This document shows, piece by piece, positions 35,101-48,437 of a stretch of 64,000 bases of DNA. The position numbers were made by a program, and so were the translations under genes. The first letter of the stretch is position 1, and every line of letters starts with the position of its first letter. Below the pieces are notes generated by a model. The model was not told where the DNA came from. It searched no databases and saw only the letters and a list, made by a program, of their open reading frames with translations. Source of the stretch: Neckera pumila (taxonomy: Eukaryota; Streptophyta; Bryopsida; Hypnales; Neckeraceae); assembly GCA_963969595.1 (NCBI GenBank), contig OZ018409.1, positions 7,950,520 to 8,014,519 of the forward strand, read 5' to 3'.

Positions 35101-38100
35101 AAGTCACCTTCGAAGGCCCTGAAGTCGCGTTACTTCGTCGAAGCAAAATAGCAAAGCATACATCAATCCAAGAAGCAAGACCGTAGATCGACAGGCGCCA
35201 ATAAAAGATGAGACTTTCTAGAACGACCACATACTCCGTTTCGCACAATCTGAAACCCAGAGTTATTCGTAATGACGCACTTCGAGGTTACATACCTTCA
35301 AACTCTTCTTCCGAGACGAGGAACTCCGCTGCACAGACTGCAGCTCGGCCAAACTGTGTTGCAAACTGACGACAGAATCCACCGCGAACAATGTTAGGGA
35401 TCGTTACCAACGGAAGCACGTGAAAAGATGGTGAGTAGAGTGAAAGTCTTCAGAATGTCTAAACGTCACTGCTCATACTCATTCTTAAACACCAACTTAT
35501 CTTGCGCACTTCTCAGACCAGTGAAGGTAATACTGGATACTCAAAGAGAACAGTGGACACAAACGAATCAGGAAAATGAACGAACCTCTCTGCTTCAATA
35601 ACAAGCCTATTATTCCGGAGAACAGGCTCAGACTTCCGCTGTAAGTGGTGGCTAATACCCCACCCAACAACCTTCTCCGACACTGCACACCCTCAAAAGG
35701 AAGAACAATGCGTGAATACCACTGCAGAAACTCTTCAAAGGAACCGAAATCAAAGTCCCTGAAAGACAGTCGAAAACGCAACAGCAGTTGCAGCAAGAAT
35801 GATCTACAAAGAATTAAAACGATCAAAATGAAGATCAAGGCTAGCTGACACCCCGCGGAAAATGGAAGTGACAGGTTGTACTCAGACCGAAGGGTTTTAC
35901 ATACTTTCTTTTGTGAGAAGATAAGTCCGAATATCAATGCTCGCAAGGTCGTCACATTCCACATTCGAAGCTCCCATAACCTGAACCAAAATGTTGACAC
36001 CGGTTAGGGTTTGATATTTGTGCTATAGATCCTTACTAATTATCCAAGAGCGGACTAACTCCAGTCTCACAGTACGTACCGAACTCATTTCGAGGGATAT
36101 GAAGGACACTGATAAAAGCGAAGTCCAGAAACCATTACTTCAAGGATGTTATGCACTACGACCGAACAGGTCAATAAAATTTGACTTAAAAATCAAAAAT
36201 TAAAAATTAGTGCATTGTATGACTGTGAAGTGGAGATGTCTATGTAATGTTTCGGCTATGAGTATTGAAGGAAGTATTCAATCTATGATTACTTTAAGGA
36301 CGTTTATAAAACAGTTTCGGTGAAGTAATGTTTGAAGGCTTGTAAAGTGCATCGGGAAATTCACTTTTTGAGATGGACCGGAGTCGATATCATTGCACCA
36401 TATAATAATTCTACAGAAGAGTATTTGCACCATATGCTAGAAAATTAGAAAAAGGAAAAAGAAAAATTGGACGGATTAAATAGCAAAGGTCTGCTACACA
36501 TATAACGTCTGAATGGATGAGAACAACCTGAAACGGGTTGATTCGCCCATGCAAGGTAAGGACGCACAAAGATTTGTAAAGACAAAAAGCAAGAGCAGAA
36601 TCAAGCTCTGAAAGGGGGTCAAACCATGCGAAGTTGCTGTCTGTTCGCCTCTGCTTTCAGCAATTCCGTGTCATGCTCCAATTGCCTATTCCAATCTGCC
36701 AATTGTGGTTCTTCCTGCACAAAACGGAATTCTGGTTCAATACCAACTCTGCTAGAAACAGACGATACCATCAGTCCTACACATACAGCTTAATAACTGC
36801 TCTTACACAACTGTAACGACATCGCATGTATCGCATGCAAAATTCATAATTCTAATACTCCTCACACTAAACGTCATCTCCTATCTAGCTAGTGAGTGAA
36901 AACAAATTTGGAGAGATCCACTAGCCATCCGCTTTTAACCACTTGCACTGAAAGACCTAAGGCTCCCTAAACTACTTCGAAGTCTCGGAACCAAGATTTC
37001 GATCGGATCCTACAAGATCCTCAAAGTGTGGTCGAAGCACACGAGGACATTATGGGAGAGGGAGGGTCCAATTAATAAATTGGAGAACTAGTCTAAAGAT
37101 TCATACTGACATACTTGCAAAAGAATAAAACCACAAACCTTCAATCGATACTATCCCACTTGAAGTCCAGCCTTATCAATCCGCGAACCAGTTTGAATTA
37201 TCATCACTGAGCCCGAGATAGCATGAGTTGCAGACTTAACACTTACTTGAGGTTGCTGCAGATGAATTTTAGTGGGAAATAACTTGACTAGCATTTTCGA
37301 AGCTTTGGGACCGTCCATTTTGTAGTCCTCCATGCGGGACGCCAAATGATCCTAAATTGATGCGCGTACAGATTGATCAACACACAGCTGGTTCAGTCAT
37401 ATACTAAGAGATACAGCAAGGATAATTAGAAATCCAAAAATTAAAAGGATGATTCACACATCACTGGAACAGATCGATAAAATCATACATTGCTAAACAT
37501 AGATAGATGGATGCTTCAAGTATTTCAATAAGGAAACACAACTCTCGTGCAGGACTGACTAATCAATGCGGGTTCAACAATAACCGGTAGTAAACAACTC
37601 GATCTAGAACACCCTGCCAGCTAAAGTTCGTTCCAGATATCATTATCCTGACTATAGATTTACCAGACAGGAAGGATTTGTTAGGTCAATAGTCGCAATT
37701 GCGATCGCAAATAAGTCTCAACCCGGAACGCAAAAATTGTCTCATTGTAGGCATGTCGGAGTTAAAATACACAAAACATACCAAAAAAGAGAGATCCAAC
37801 AGGGCAGTCACGTTATTCCCAACTTTTGAAGAGCTTGAGGAACCCCCGTTACCCTGCAAAACATCAAGGAAGCATCCAATCAACAAAATGCCCCAATGCG
37901 TTCAATTCAGGAAGCCAAAGACCCAAGACCGCCAAGACGAAGATTTTAGCAGACGAAGATAAAGGGAAAAAGACGACAATCCATGTCCTCAAATACAATG
38001 TCAAACGTAATGACAGAGACCCAAGCGGGTGGAACTGTTGGAAGAGGTAGCCATAAGTCCTTGCGCACCTTCTCCTTTTGATGGTCGCTCGTATGGGACC

Positions 38101-41100
38101 CAATGACAACCAATCGTACATCTTTCAAAGTCTCAAGCTTCATGTACCGCTCAAAGTTTCCCAAGATGGACTTCTCCACATTCCGAATAAACAGAATGAG
38201 AGGATCCTTCTGAGCCTCCGCCTTCAAAACCTGTATCAGATTCAATTCCCCCACGAATTCTTGCAGCTCAGAAAAACTTGACTCAGATGGAATCGTAATC
38301 CAGAGAAATCCTTCAGAGCGAAAATTGGGCCAGCGACTCTTTAGGAAGCCCCCTACCATTACATGGTTAATTCTGGACACCAACTTCAGTTCATTTCCGA
38401 ATTTCACGAAGTAAACCCCAAACTCTACACCCTGTAACCCTGTATATCGAATCAGAGCTACAACCGTCCTATTCTTAAGATCACATAAGAAAGCTAGAGA
38501 AACATCATGCATGCGCTTGACCCGCAGAATGGACTTTTCCAGTCTAAAACATAAAGCGATACAGAAAAGAAAATCTATTTACTATGCATACTTACAGTCA
38601 ACAAGACAAGTATCTGAAACGAGCTGTACTCGAATCAGTGCCGGAAGGAAAGAAATGGACAGAAGATAACATCACCCTTCCCCAAGACCGCTTACCTCGA
38701 AAAGCGACTCCAATACTAGCTTGTCTACATCCTCTCCAGGGGGCTCCATCCTCAGTTCCGTCACTGCATAAGAGATGCGTTGCCGGCTGTCAAACAGACA
38801 CCAGTGAAGCTCCTGAGAACAGCATTGACATGCTGCCTCCGAAACTCATGCTCCTCACCCTACTTGGAATCATCGCAACTCACATCACAAGACCTCCAAA
38901 AATCTATTCAAGGACAAACTAATATCCATGCAACATGGAATCACAGTAAGCACGGGCATCCACAAACTACATGCCGCAGCGTTTGCTTGAGTCATGGAAC
39001 TCAACATGAAAAAGCAGTCTACCCACCGTTGCAAAAATAGCCATGGCCTTCTTCACACAGATCAACCAGGTTATTGCCACCGTAGACAGGCTTATCAAAC
39101 CGGACCCCAACTTTATTAGGATTATCTTCTAAAACCATCAGAACACGACCTTTAGTTCCAACTGAGGGTCCCCTGCTTCAGGAACAAACATCAACAATTG
39201 TGAACACAAACTCAGGAAAGAAATCAGTATGGCTTTCATCGATTAGAACCCCCGTTTGAACCAGTAAATCAAATGTGTCTCTACATTACAATTAAACGGA
39301 AGACAGCCGCCGGTTGTTTCCATATCCTAAAGCACAAAGAGAAGGGAGAAGTTGTTCGTACCCAGAAGTGGAAGCATGGCTAACTTGGGCATGACCTCCA
39401 GCCAAACCTGAACTGGACGCTCCAACATACTTCACTCGATCACCTACAACCATGCCATCGGTTCCGATATCAAGCCATGGAACAGCTACAGCAAAATCTA
39501 AAGAAACAAGGAGATCAAGGAAAATAGTGACAGTGAGAAATCGTAAATCCTGCACCAATATTAACATGATAAAAAACAGAGTCGCAAAAGAACATGGCAC
39601 GAATAGAACATGCAAGCGCGACCAACCAGAGGGAACAAATTATCACCATATCCCCTGCTTGCACACATGCCTTTCAGTTCGATGGATCAAAAAGTGTAAA
39701 TATTGTAAGGATCTAGCATATCCCTGTGGCGATGCTTGGACGCATTTATTCAACTCACCCTTTCTTAGAGACCTACGAGATTCAACAGAAGTAGCGGAAG
39801 CAGCAGTTGCTGCCGCTACAGCATTCGCCAAAATCTCTGCATCTACATTTGGATCTCCTTTGGTTTTGAAGCGGTCCAACTGGGCCAACTGTCCCAACCC
39901 AAAACTCTCTGATCCTGAATCTTTTGAGCGACCACTGGACGATGTCGTCCTTGAGATTTTGGGGGCTTCTGAAGGCCGCCATTCTTGCATGGTAGGTCGG
40001 GTAGGGGCACCAGCCTGTAAAATTAGAGAACGAAAGAGAGTATTTACATTTTAGAGCATAAACATCATATTCCAAAACTTGACGATCGTAACTAGAGAAT
40101 AATACTCGGTCTGCAAAGGATCTGGACAGAAGGAATAGAGCATATCCTATCCACACAAAACCTAGAGGATTGCATAAGAAAAACATAAACTCGGGGAACA
40201 AATATCTTGCATCAGGAACAGTAGCCACCTCTCTTAATGAGTGACGAACGTGGTTCCTTGCCGGAAATTTGCATTGCTAATTGTCATAAAATAACTTCTG
40301 AAAACAGGACCGCTGAGGAATATATGCAAAACTATCTCTTCAAGGAGTCCGCGTGCAAATCAAAATACTCGAGGATCACATACCACTTCTTTGACATCAT
40401 CATTCACACCATTCACACCATCCAATACTTGGACCGCAGGAGCATCTGTCGAATGCTCACTTGCAGCAGCGGAATCTTCGGAAACCCTCTCCAAAACATC
40501 AGGAACGGCTTCACTTGCCTACAGTCATCAAACATGTGTTAAGGTGGAATCCAAACTATATACAATGACAGTATTTCGGAGTCCTACGATGTTCGGTTCA
40601 TTCAGCCGTCACTTCGATGAATATCCCGCAGGATCAACGAAGCCAAAAAGTGCGAATAGTTGTTCATCTACTCTACACCATTTGCTGGGAAAAAATCTTG
40701 ACAATGTCTAGGGGAGACAAATTTGCGATGTCCACTCCGTTCATACGGCCGTGTCTCGTTCGTGCAAAACTCACATCCTAATCCACAAGACGCCATGCAT
40801 CACGAATGCTCAAAATCTCTTTATTCGTATGGTGATAAGAAGGGTGGAAGGAGCGAAATAATATGCTGGCACACGAGACAAATGGAGAAGACCGCACCTC
40901 CAAAAAGACACGTGTGCTGTCAAAGACGAGAAGGTTGACTTGCAGATGCTGTGCCAAACCCATAACCAACTTTTCCTGATAAATCTCTGAACCTGCACAA
41001 CACCGACAGGTTTAGTGCCGCAGAGTGAAGGTGATATGACGAGACTCTATGGTCATGTTATGACTTTACAGGACTAGGACTCACTCATGTAATCACAAGT

Positions 41101-41881
41101 GCAAGACGAAGCTCTACAATACTTCACATGAAGAATACTGCAGTGTGCAAGTGACGCTGCACATTCAAGTGTAATGTAGTGCGCACTACTCTCAAGCATT
41201 TCCCACAAGCGGCCAGTTCGGCAAAGGGAACTTACCTAGAGGACCAGTCAATAAGATTCGCGGGCTCACACTTCCCAGTTCATCGGTGTACTTAGAGAAC
41301 TCGGGCCTCTTAAGAAATACATACATGGAATCCAGTAACGCAGTCTTCGTACTCTCACTACATCCACATAGCAAGATCGGTACTTCAGCATCAAAAATTA
41401 GAAGCCAAAATAAAGTCACCTCAAAGCTAATAATTGAAAGATGAGCCCAGGACCACTCGAACAATCCCATAGGTCCGCCTTGACCAAATACCAAATCATT
41501 CTGACACATCGAGAATACACCCTGCAAAACGGAAGGGGGAGGTGCAGCAGCGAGAGGGGGGAGTAAATACTTTATGAAGTAGGGGAAGGCGTCCAGAGAA
41601 ACGTCGATACTCTTCCATTCCAATAAGCACCGGCGGACGGCATCCCTGTAAGCATGATCTTCCTTCGGTTTACCAGACGACCTCTTACTTTTATCGGACT
41701 TAGAGCGATGACGATGCTCCCGTTGATCCTTCTTTCTCTTAGACTTTAAAGCAGTGAAGGCCGCACCGAATGCATATGGAAACGCACTGGCGGTCACCGC
41801 TGCCGCTGTTCCAGCTGCAACACCAGCCGATATGGCCAGGGCCACCCACAGCGCGCGATCGAAAGTAGTATTCCCCTCCAT
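32107..41881 (-). CDS. AAA-type ATPase (Msp1/ATAD1-like module, plant FHA-group relative), 23 exons, 978 aa
   Basis: Exons, 5' to 3': 41881-41571, 41357-41236, 40992-40898, 40518-40384, 40014-39759, 39497-39362, 39172-39027, 38763-38696, 38230-38069, 37853-37782, 37351-37247, 36714-36625, 35980-35905, 35682-35586, 35365-35296, 35080-34901, 34609-34487, 34276-34193, 33939-33755, 33321-33183, 32967-32908, 32513-32403, 32220-32107. All introns are GT-AG and all phases join. Landmarks are an N-terminal hydrophobic Ala-rich segment (residues 10-45, possible membrane anchor), a basic Lys/Arg stretch, [44 protein letters not shown] (324-332), and [11 protein letters not shown]. The ATPase core follows: [11 protein letters not shown], Walker A GPPGTGKT (716-723), Walker B VIFIDE (771-776), sensor ATNRP (820-824), RRFPRR (833-838), GYSGSDLK (877-884) and C-terminal LSYFM. 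The family is the large plant AAA group related to DAA1 and LRD6-6; function is probably protein remodelling or extraction at a membrane. Exon 3's donor (GAG|GTGCGG) is the weakest junction. The catalytic residues are intact. Confidence 0.93.
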
Positions 41882-41890
41882 GTTTCAATC

Positions 41891-42379
41891 CTGCACTCAT
41901 CGATCGAGAGTTCAGTCAATCAGAACTGGCACGAGAATTCCGTGGAAAAAGAAATGGGCATGGCTTCTCAGAAGAAGTGCAATGGAGAAAATTAACTCCT
42001 CGTAATAGAAGGCCAAAGAAAACAAAACCAATCACACAAACTGAAAGATAATGAAAGGTTATGACCACTTCAACACTTGCAGCTGGATTATACGTTTTCG
42101 GAAAGGTATGGATAGCCAATGCCTCCCCAAAAAAAAATGAGACATTTTGACGCTTGAAATGACAAATGAAGTATAAAAACTCTCCAACAAACAGGACATC
42201 ACATATTACAATCGCCATCGTGCACAGGCTCAAGAACATGGCGGAGTTTTCATTGCAACAATCCTATTTCATTCCTCACACAGCATACCACAATTCGGTT
42301 GGTAGCTATAAATTTCTGAGCATAATATCAAGCAGCACAAGACTTTAGGGATGATAGAAGGTGGAATCGATCCTATTAC
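41891..42379 (-). other. possible 5' UTR intron of the AAA ATPase gene
   Basis: AGTGCAG|GATTGAAACATGG places an acceptor 9 nt before the start codon, and TTCTCAG|GTAATAGG at 42380/42379 is a fitting donor. The UTR exon upstream would contain a short ATG frame ending in TGA just after the junction. Inferred from splice-site look only. Confidence 0.35.
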
Positions 42380-43622
42380 CTGAGAACTTCTTGGAGCCGG
42401 TGCTTCCATTTACGATCCTACTTTGCCCTCTGCACAAACCTGTCCTCCGCTCAGAATAGAACAACAAGCTGATTCAGATTCCAAAAATAAGACACGTTAC
42501 CAGGATATGATCAGAAGGACGTAGCTTAAGTCCCTAATTGACCTCCACAAGTATTCTAACCCATGGGAGTAATAAACAGATCAAATAGAACTTCTTGCCC
42601 TCAAATTAGACTTTCACTAGCTGAGCAATTTGCCCTAAAACGGGACGAGTTCAATGAAACGACGAAGAATCAAACCAGAAGCTTCAATGTCAGTATTCAA
42701 CTACGCCACGATTACAATGTGTCAACCAGGGTGCCAAGTAAACAGGAGCAGTCTGGACGCTCCAGACACCACACACGAAGCTTTCAAATTGGGTAAACTC
42801 ATTCACTCAAGTCCACTAACAACCGGACATCGGCTCAACTCATCTTCACCCTAAGATCTCCCTACAGCTCAATTGCAGAAAAATTCCTGGGACCCCCAAC
42901 AAACGAAGATACAGCATCAAAACTCTCAATCACTGCCCGTGATGACACAATTCCTCAAAGACACCCGGAGTGTGCTGGAAAATAACCAAAATCGGACAGT
43001 GGAAACTTCACGAAAACAAAACAAGCCACGACGGTAACATAGAGTAACTACGCAACCAAAAGAGACTGTACTCTGAATGCCACTCCCAATCCACCTGCGA
43101 TCGAACCAAAACCCTAACATTAACAAACACGACACCCGCCACCACCACCTGATAGTTCAAATCAGTGCAAGCTTCCCATTCCATCCCCTTACCCCTACCA
43201 ATCCCATTCCAACCATCACTCCATTCCCAAGTCAGCCAATTCTCGGACGCGACCTTACCCAGAAAATCCCACAACCCAAACTCCGAAACGACAAAAGAGC
43301 CTCGATTTACCTCACCGTTCAGGAAAAGAGACAAGAACGACACGGATAAAGACAAGTCCTCGAAGCACGATGCGATTCGAATGCTATTCGTGACCTGACC
43401 TGGTGCAGTTGCCCTAGATCGCCATCGCTGGTGCACCAGTAGTGGCGACCATGCGAGAGACCTAAGTAGAAGGGATGACGAATCTGAAGAGGGGAGTCGA
43501 GTGATGAGAATAGCGGAAGAGGGAGAGCGGTGGCGGAAGTGGTGTGAGGTGTCTGCTGGGCTCCCACGGGCTGCTGGAGTGCCGGAGAAGCACTGGGAGA
43601 CTACGGAGGCTCGTCAAGTAAC
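42380..43622. other. upstream region of the AAA ATPase gene
   Basis: This should contain the first UTR exon(s) and promoter. It is C-rich on the plus strand around 43100-43300 and has several overlapping open frames without family signature. No TATA box stands out. Confidence 0.35.
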
Positions 43623-43653
<31 letters not shown>

Positions 43654-43654
43654 G
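43623..43654. repeat. (ACAG)n microsatellite, about 8 units
   Basis: An uninterrupted run of the tetranucleotide ACAG/GACA lies upstream of the ATPase gene. Nothing else is visible at the site. Confidence 0.95.
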
Positions 43655-43739
43655 GGGACGAAAACGTCGACGGAGACTGACGATGTCGGACGCCGCATTT
43701 CAATGACCGCATCCATCCGATTTGGCTCTGTTCATCAGA

Positions 43740-43948
43740 CTCGGTAGGTCTGTTCGTGGGCCGACTCGGTAGGTCTGTTTGTGGGCCGACTCGGTAGGTC
43801 TGTTTGTGGGCCGACTCGGTAGGTCTGTTCGTGGGCCGACTCGGTAGGTCTGTTTGTGGGCCGACTCGGTAGGTCTGTTCGTGGGCCGACTCGGTAGGTC
43901 TGTGCGTGGGCCAACTTGGTAGGTCTGTGCGTGGGCCGACTCGGTCCC
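43740..43948. repeat. 25-bp minisatellite, 8 copies plus a partial
   Basis: The unit is CTCGGTAGGTCTGTTCGTGGG followed by CCGA. It repeats with a strict 25-bp period from 43740. Variants alternate TTCG, TTTG and TGCG at the same four positions, and the last two full units are the most diverged. A partial ninth copy (CTCGGTCCC) follows. It abuts the foldback element at 43983. Confidence 0.95.
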
Positions 43949-43982
43949 TTGGTAGGTCCCTATTTCATTTGGGCGGTGCCCC

Positions 43983-44465
43983 CAGGCCAGGGGAGGATTG
44001 ACCCCTCTATTGTCTTGTCAAAGGGTAAATGTAAAAAAACTGCTCCCTATTTTGTGTCGCTTAAAGTTTGTATTTCGTCACGTCTCCTCACTAATTTGGG
44101 GCCTCTGACTGCAAATATGAATTTAGAAATTGCAAATTTCATCAAATGTGGCAAATAAAGAATTTCAGTATTTTTTGCAAGGATAAAACTCGGGGCAATA
44201 CAAGTGTCATTTCTCCTTGGCCGTGCCCCAGGAGGTGCTTAGAATGAAATGACCCCTCATTGTCCCATAATTTACCCTTGGGAAAATACTGGAATTTTTT
44301 ATTTGCAATATATGATAAAAAAAAATTTAATTCGTATTTGAAATTAGAGGCCCCAAATTTGGTAGGAATGGTGAAGAAATACCAAAAAATACGGCACAAA
44401 ATAAGGGGTAATTTTTTTCAATTCCCCTTAGATTGGGCAATGAGGGGATCAATCTTCCTTGGCCT
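43983..44465. mobile_element. second foldback element, arms about 230 bp, diverged
   Basis: The left arm (43983-44213) contains GGATTGACCCCTC, CCCTATTTTGTGTCG, AATTTGGGGCCTCT and GTCATTTC. The right arm (44246-44465) carries the complements in reverse order: GAAATGACCCC, AGAGGCCCCAAATTTGG, CGGCACAAAATAAGGGG and GAGGGGATCAATC. The arms differ by many substitutions and small indels, and the loop is about 32 bp. It is unrelated in sequence to the 22-kb foldback. No ORF inside. Confidence 0.8.
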
Positions 44466-44499
44466 CCGCAAAGCCTATTGTTACATCCTGAGGTATCTT

Positions 44500-45420
44500 G
44501 CCATTCTACGAGGAAGGTAGGATGTCCGTAAAGTGATTGGGCTCTAAAAGTGTTCTCTAACATAAAAGTACATTTTTCTTTCTTCAATATACCACTAATT
44601 GCATTTGTCAATGTACCATAGAGGGACATATCAGGAGGTGGATGCTATTAATGACCTATGTGGTTTCAATTGCAAAAATCATTAACTAATTCCATGAAGG
44701 TTTAAAAAATAGGAAATGACTTGCATTAAATGCCAATTTCATTTTTCATTCAAGAAAAATTTATTGAAAAATATTCCAAGGAGTATAGGTTCCTCTAAAG
44801 TGCAATAAGCTTTGAAAGGAATGCATTCTAGACCTCCTATCTTACATACACATTGATCACAAGAGCAGAGTGCAAATTTTAACCTTTTAGATTGCCTTCA
44901 CTAGAGAAGTTACCTCATGACTCATTGTTTGTCCAAATGGAGGCACATGCCATTTTCTAAACCTGAGCCATGAACCAGTGCACCAATCTGTGCAATATAC
45001 ATGGTTCTTATATTACTACATCCTTCTACAATAATTGTGCATATTTATATAGTGTAAAATGTCAAGAATTTTGTATGGAGCATCCTAATTTCACTATTTA
45101 GTGTAGAAGTGAAAATTTGGTGGTCTATTTCCACAATAGGTAGGCATATTCCTAAGAAGGGGCGTCTAATTATTTTAGTATTATATTAATTATCTTTGTT
45201 TTATTTTAAAAAGTCATAGTATAAAGAATACTAGCCAAAAATAGGCTAAAGTGGGACAAAATCGACTAGTCATTCTTACAATGGATTCAACATCCTTGGA
45301 TTCAAAACTTGCTATTTAGAAAATATGGGAAATGAATTTTTTAATGTTGTGATTATGTGTAGAAGATTCAGACATTCTATAACGCCAAAAAAGATTCACC
45401 AATGCCATTACAATGTTCCT
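44500..45420. other. AT-rich intergenic DNA
   Basis: No gene, RNA or clear repeat end is supported in this stretch. Confidence 0.4.
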
Positions 45421-46147
45421 TTAACCCCTAAATGACAAACCCATGACTAATGATTTCAAGCCTTACAGTATTACTCATCATTCAATTTGCTACCATTTTG
45501 CAACTAAATACGTATAAGAATTTTCATGTTTATTTCCCTAGAGATAATATTATATGTCTTCTTTACATCATAAAATTTTTAGGTTTCTTTTCTAAATTTT
45601 TGAAGAAAAAGTGAAGAAAAATCACATCAATTTGAAAATTACTCCAAAAAATTTGAAAATTTCACCATGTGTGTATATTACAATGACAAACAACGTGGTG
45701 TAAGCTCAATTTCCATGTCTTTCTATTATTTTTAAATAATTGACATTGAAAATACATCCAGTGTTCAAATTGCAATAAGATATTCAATATTAAGAATTTT
45801 TCAAAATTCAAATTGGAGTAGAAACTAGAGTAGATGACCTTCATTTTGTTGGTTGGGCTTAGATTCAAAAAACATCATTTTTGTGGAGAAATTTCAGATT
45901 TAGAGCAAGGATCAATAGCTTCTCAAAATATACTAAAGTAGCATATTCTTTAACTAACTTCTCATTAATGTGAAGACAAACACTAGCAAGACTACAAACT
46001 CAATTGGATATTCTTCATAGCCCACTATGAAAGGTCAACAAGAAAAATATGGATGAAAAAATGCTTCTAATCTTTGTAGACAGTGTATAGATCACAAAAT
46101 TGTCATGCAAAAGCCACAAAATGGCTCTGCCGGTGTTCTAGGGTTAA
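45421..46147. mobile_element. 727-bp element with TTAA-CCC...GGG-TTAA ends
   Basis: The left end is TTAACCCCTAAATGACAAAC and the right end is CCGGTGTTCTAGGGTTAA. The first nine bases form an inverted pair (TTAACCCCT / CTAGGGTTAA on the complement, one mismatch). The interior does not align obviously with the 0.9-kb family, so this could be a separate non-autonomous family using the same target, or an old member. Confidence 0.5.
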
Positions 46148-47303
46148 CATCCAAAGGGCAAATTCTAATTGATTGACAGTTTTGTTACTTCATATTTTGT
46201 CCGCACAAGTGAGAATAATAACACCAAATTTAGCCTCTAATATCATGCAATTTCTTCGCAACTGCGCACCTTCTATCTCCTTTGACACACAACATGCTCT
46301 TTTCTTCTTCTGCGCTACAAGCCTTTAGTAGAGAGTTTGTTTTTTGAGAGTAAGCGGCACTTTTTTGGTGGCTCTCCTAAATCCCATTCACACCCACCCT
46401 CCACCCTAGGAATTACCACAAAAAAGGAGCAAGTAGTGGGGTAGTGGGGAGGTCTTTTTTGCTTGCGTACAAAGCGGGAGCCCTTGGAGTTGGAGAATCA
46501 CGTGGGAGGCAGGGGATAGGCCTAGAATGGCCCAACTAATAACACAGCCCATGAAATTAGCCAATGAAAAAGTACAGATTATAACTATAGTCCTCCCAAG
46601 GTATCTTGGGGGGAATTATACCTCTACCTGGAAGGTGGAGGCTCAACTATTAAACAATGTTATGGTAATTGCAAGTCGGAGGTGGGGACTCTCACATAGG
46701 AAATTGAAGTCCAACCTAGCCCTCACTATGCCTCATATATGCAGGCCTAATGTTATTCAATCAAAACATTTGTAAAATAGATATAGAATTGAAGAGGAGT
46801 TTAGTGCATATAATCGTATGAATCAATGACAACGAAAAAAGAATTAGTACTCGATACAAATCAAGAACATCAATATTATTGATGGATTGTAATATTTTAT
46901 TATGATTCTCTTAAAATAATCTTACTATCATGAGTGTGAGATCTTATAATAAATTTGCACCAACAGAGAAAATATATAACATGGAAGGTTAAATATCAAA
47001 TTCAACCCAATTGTTAGTACAAAGGATTCAAAGATTCATCCGGCCTCATCCAATATTGTACATGACATGCATGGTGGGAGAATAATATTTCAAATTCTTG
47101 AAGGTTATAATATTCAAAATAATTATTTGTTGTAAGAAAATAGTGAGGGTATCTAAAGCCCAAGGGGATTGTTAGGTCCTTTTTATCTTTGTTAACTTTA
47201 GAAAGAACTTTAGGATTATATTTTCCCTCAGTGTGAATTTAATATCAATCTTTGAAAGAATATTTATTTTCATATAGTCTATATTTTAGAATTTTGTTCA
47301 ACC
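46148..47303. other. intergenic, no supported gene
   Basis: 46260-46520 is less AT-rich than its surroundings and has homopurine/homopyrimidine runs, but no frame with family signature. The small frame at 46527-46775 is unrecognised. Confidence 0.35.
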
Positions 47304-48232
47304 TTAACCCTTGAAGGCCCAAGGCCTTTTTTTTGCCCAAAAACACCCAAAATTGCCATTTTTATAGCAAAGAGTAATAAAACTTGAAAATGTTTATTTT
47401 GCACATCCAATCATAGGATCTTACATCTAATTAGTATGAGAATTTGTGGAAATTTTTTTAGATTTTTTGACCACATAGATTGTAAGATATCTGCATTTAA
47501 AGTAAAAAGAACAAAATTTTCAACACATTACGGGACTAGATTTTATGACTTTGAACATTTTTAATTTAAGTTTTTTGCACTACAAAGTTTTGAAGTCTAA
47601 ATTTTTATAGTGGAGAATTGAGTTGCAAGTTTGGAGGAGAAAAAATAATCTAAAAAAACTTAGTTTTCATTATTAAAAATACTATCAAATAGAAGTAGGT
47701 ACTAGGTAGAAAGAAAATCTAAAATATTAATATCTTTTATATGGAATTAAAAAGCACTAGTTCCAATGGTGAGATTGTTCTATCAAAAAAGCCAAACCTT
47801 GTAGAACTTTTTTTTTGAAAAATTGTAAAAATTACATTCAGAAATGAATCCTACAAGTTATTATTTTTTAGGAAGATGCTCCAAGTGCCCCCAAAACAAG
47901 ATTGTCTAGAACTTTCTCATTATTAAAAATCCAAATGAAATGAATCAAAACTTTCCAAAAAAAATATATATATAATTTATAAGAAAAAAAATCAGAAAAA
48001 AAAATATTGCAAAATATTTTTTGCCCTCTATTCCCTGTTTTGAGCTTATTTGGGCATAATTTTTTTCCTTGGCACCGATTGAAAAAAAAATTATATTCCC
48101 ACAAAGCTTAGCAGAATAGCAGTTTTAACATCTTCAAAGAAAGTCTTGGAAATCAGAACAAAAATTCAACCCATAGGTAACTGTCCAAATCCCATTTGTC
48201 CCTTGAAGGGACAATAGACTTTTAGGGATTAA
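47304..48232 (+). mobile_element. TTAA inverted-repeat element, intact forward copy, 929 bp
   Basis: This is the best-preserved member. The left end is TTAACCCTTGAAGGCCCAAG, the right end is GACAATAGACTTTTAGGGATTAA, and TTAA is on both sides. It aligns end to end with 25573-26499. It keeps the sites that are interrupted in two siblings (CTAGATTTTATGACTTTG near 47530, and the GTCTAAATTTTTATAGTGG region near 47600). The interior is AT-rich and non-coding. A further inverted terminus (CCCTTTAAGGATTAA) lies at 48423-48437, so another fragment may adjoin. Confidence 0.88.
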
Positions 48233-48437
48233 AGACCAAGAATTCAAGGTCTTAAAGTGACTATTTTGATTGAACACGTTGTAAATGGTATAATTTAAAT
48301 GTGGATAAGTTTTACTTCACTAGATTGATTGAAGAACATTATTTTTTGGAAAGTAATGAATCCCTATTCCTAAATCCCTCAAGACTTCTTAAAAAAAGCC
48401 AATACAAATGATGGCTTTTTGGCCCTTTAAGGATTAA

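Noticed and set aside
11310..48232. CCCTAAA/TTTAGGG words read as interstitial telomere repeats
   Set aside because: They occur once per element end as part of the inverted terminus, not in tandem.
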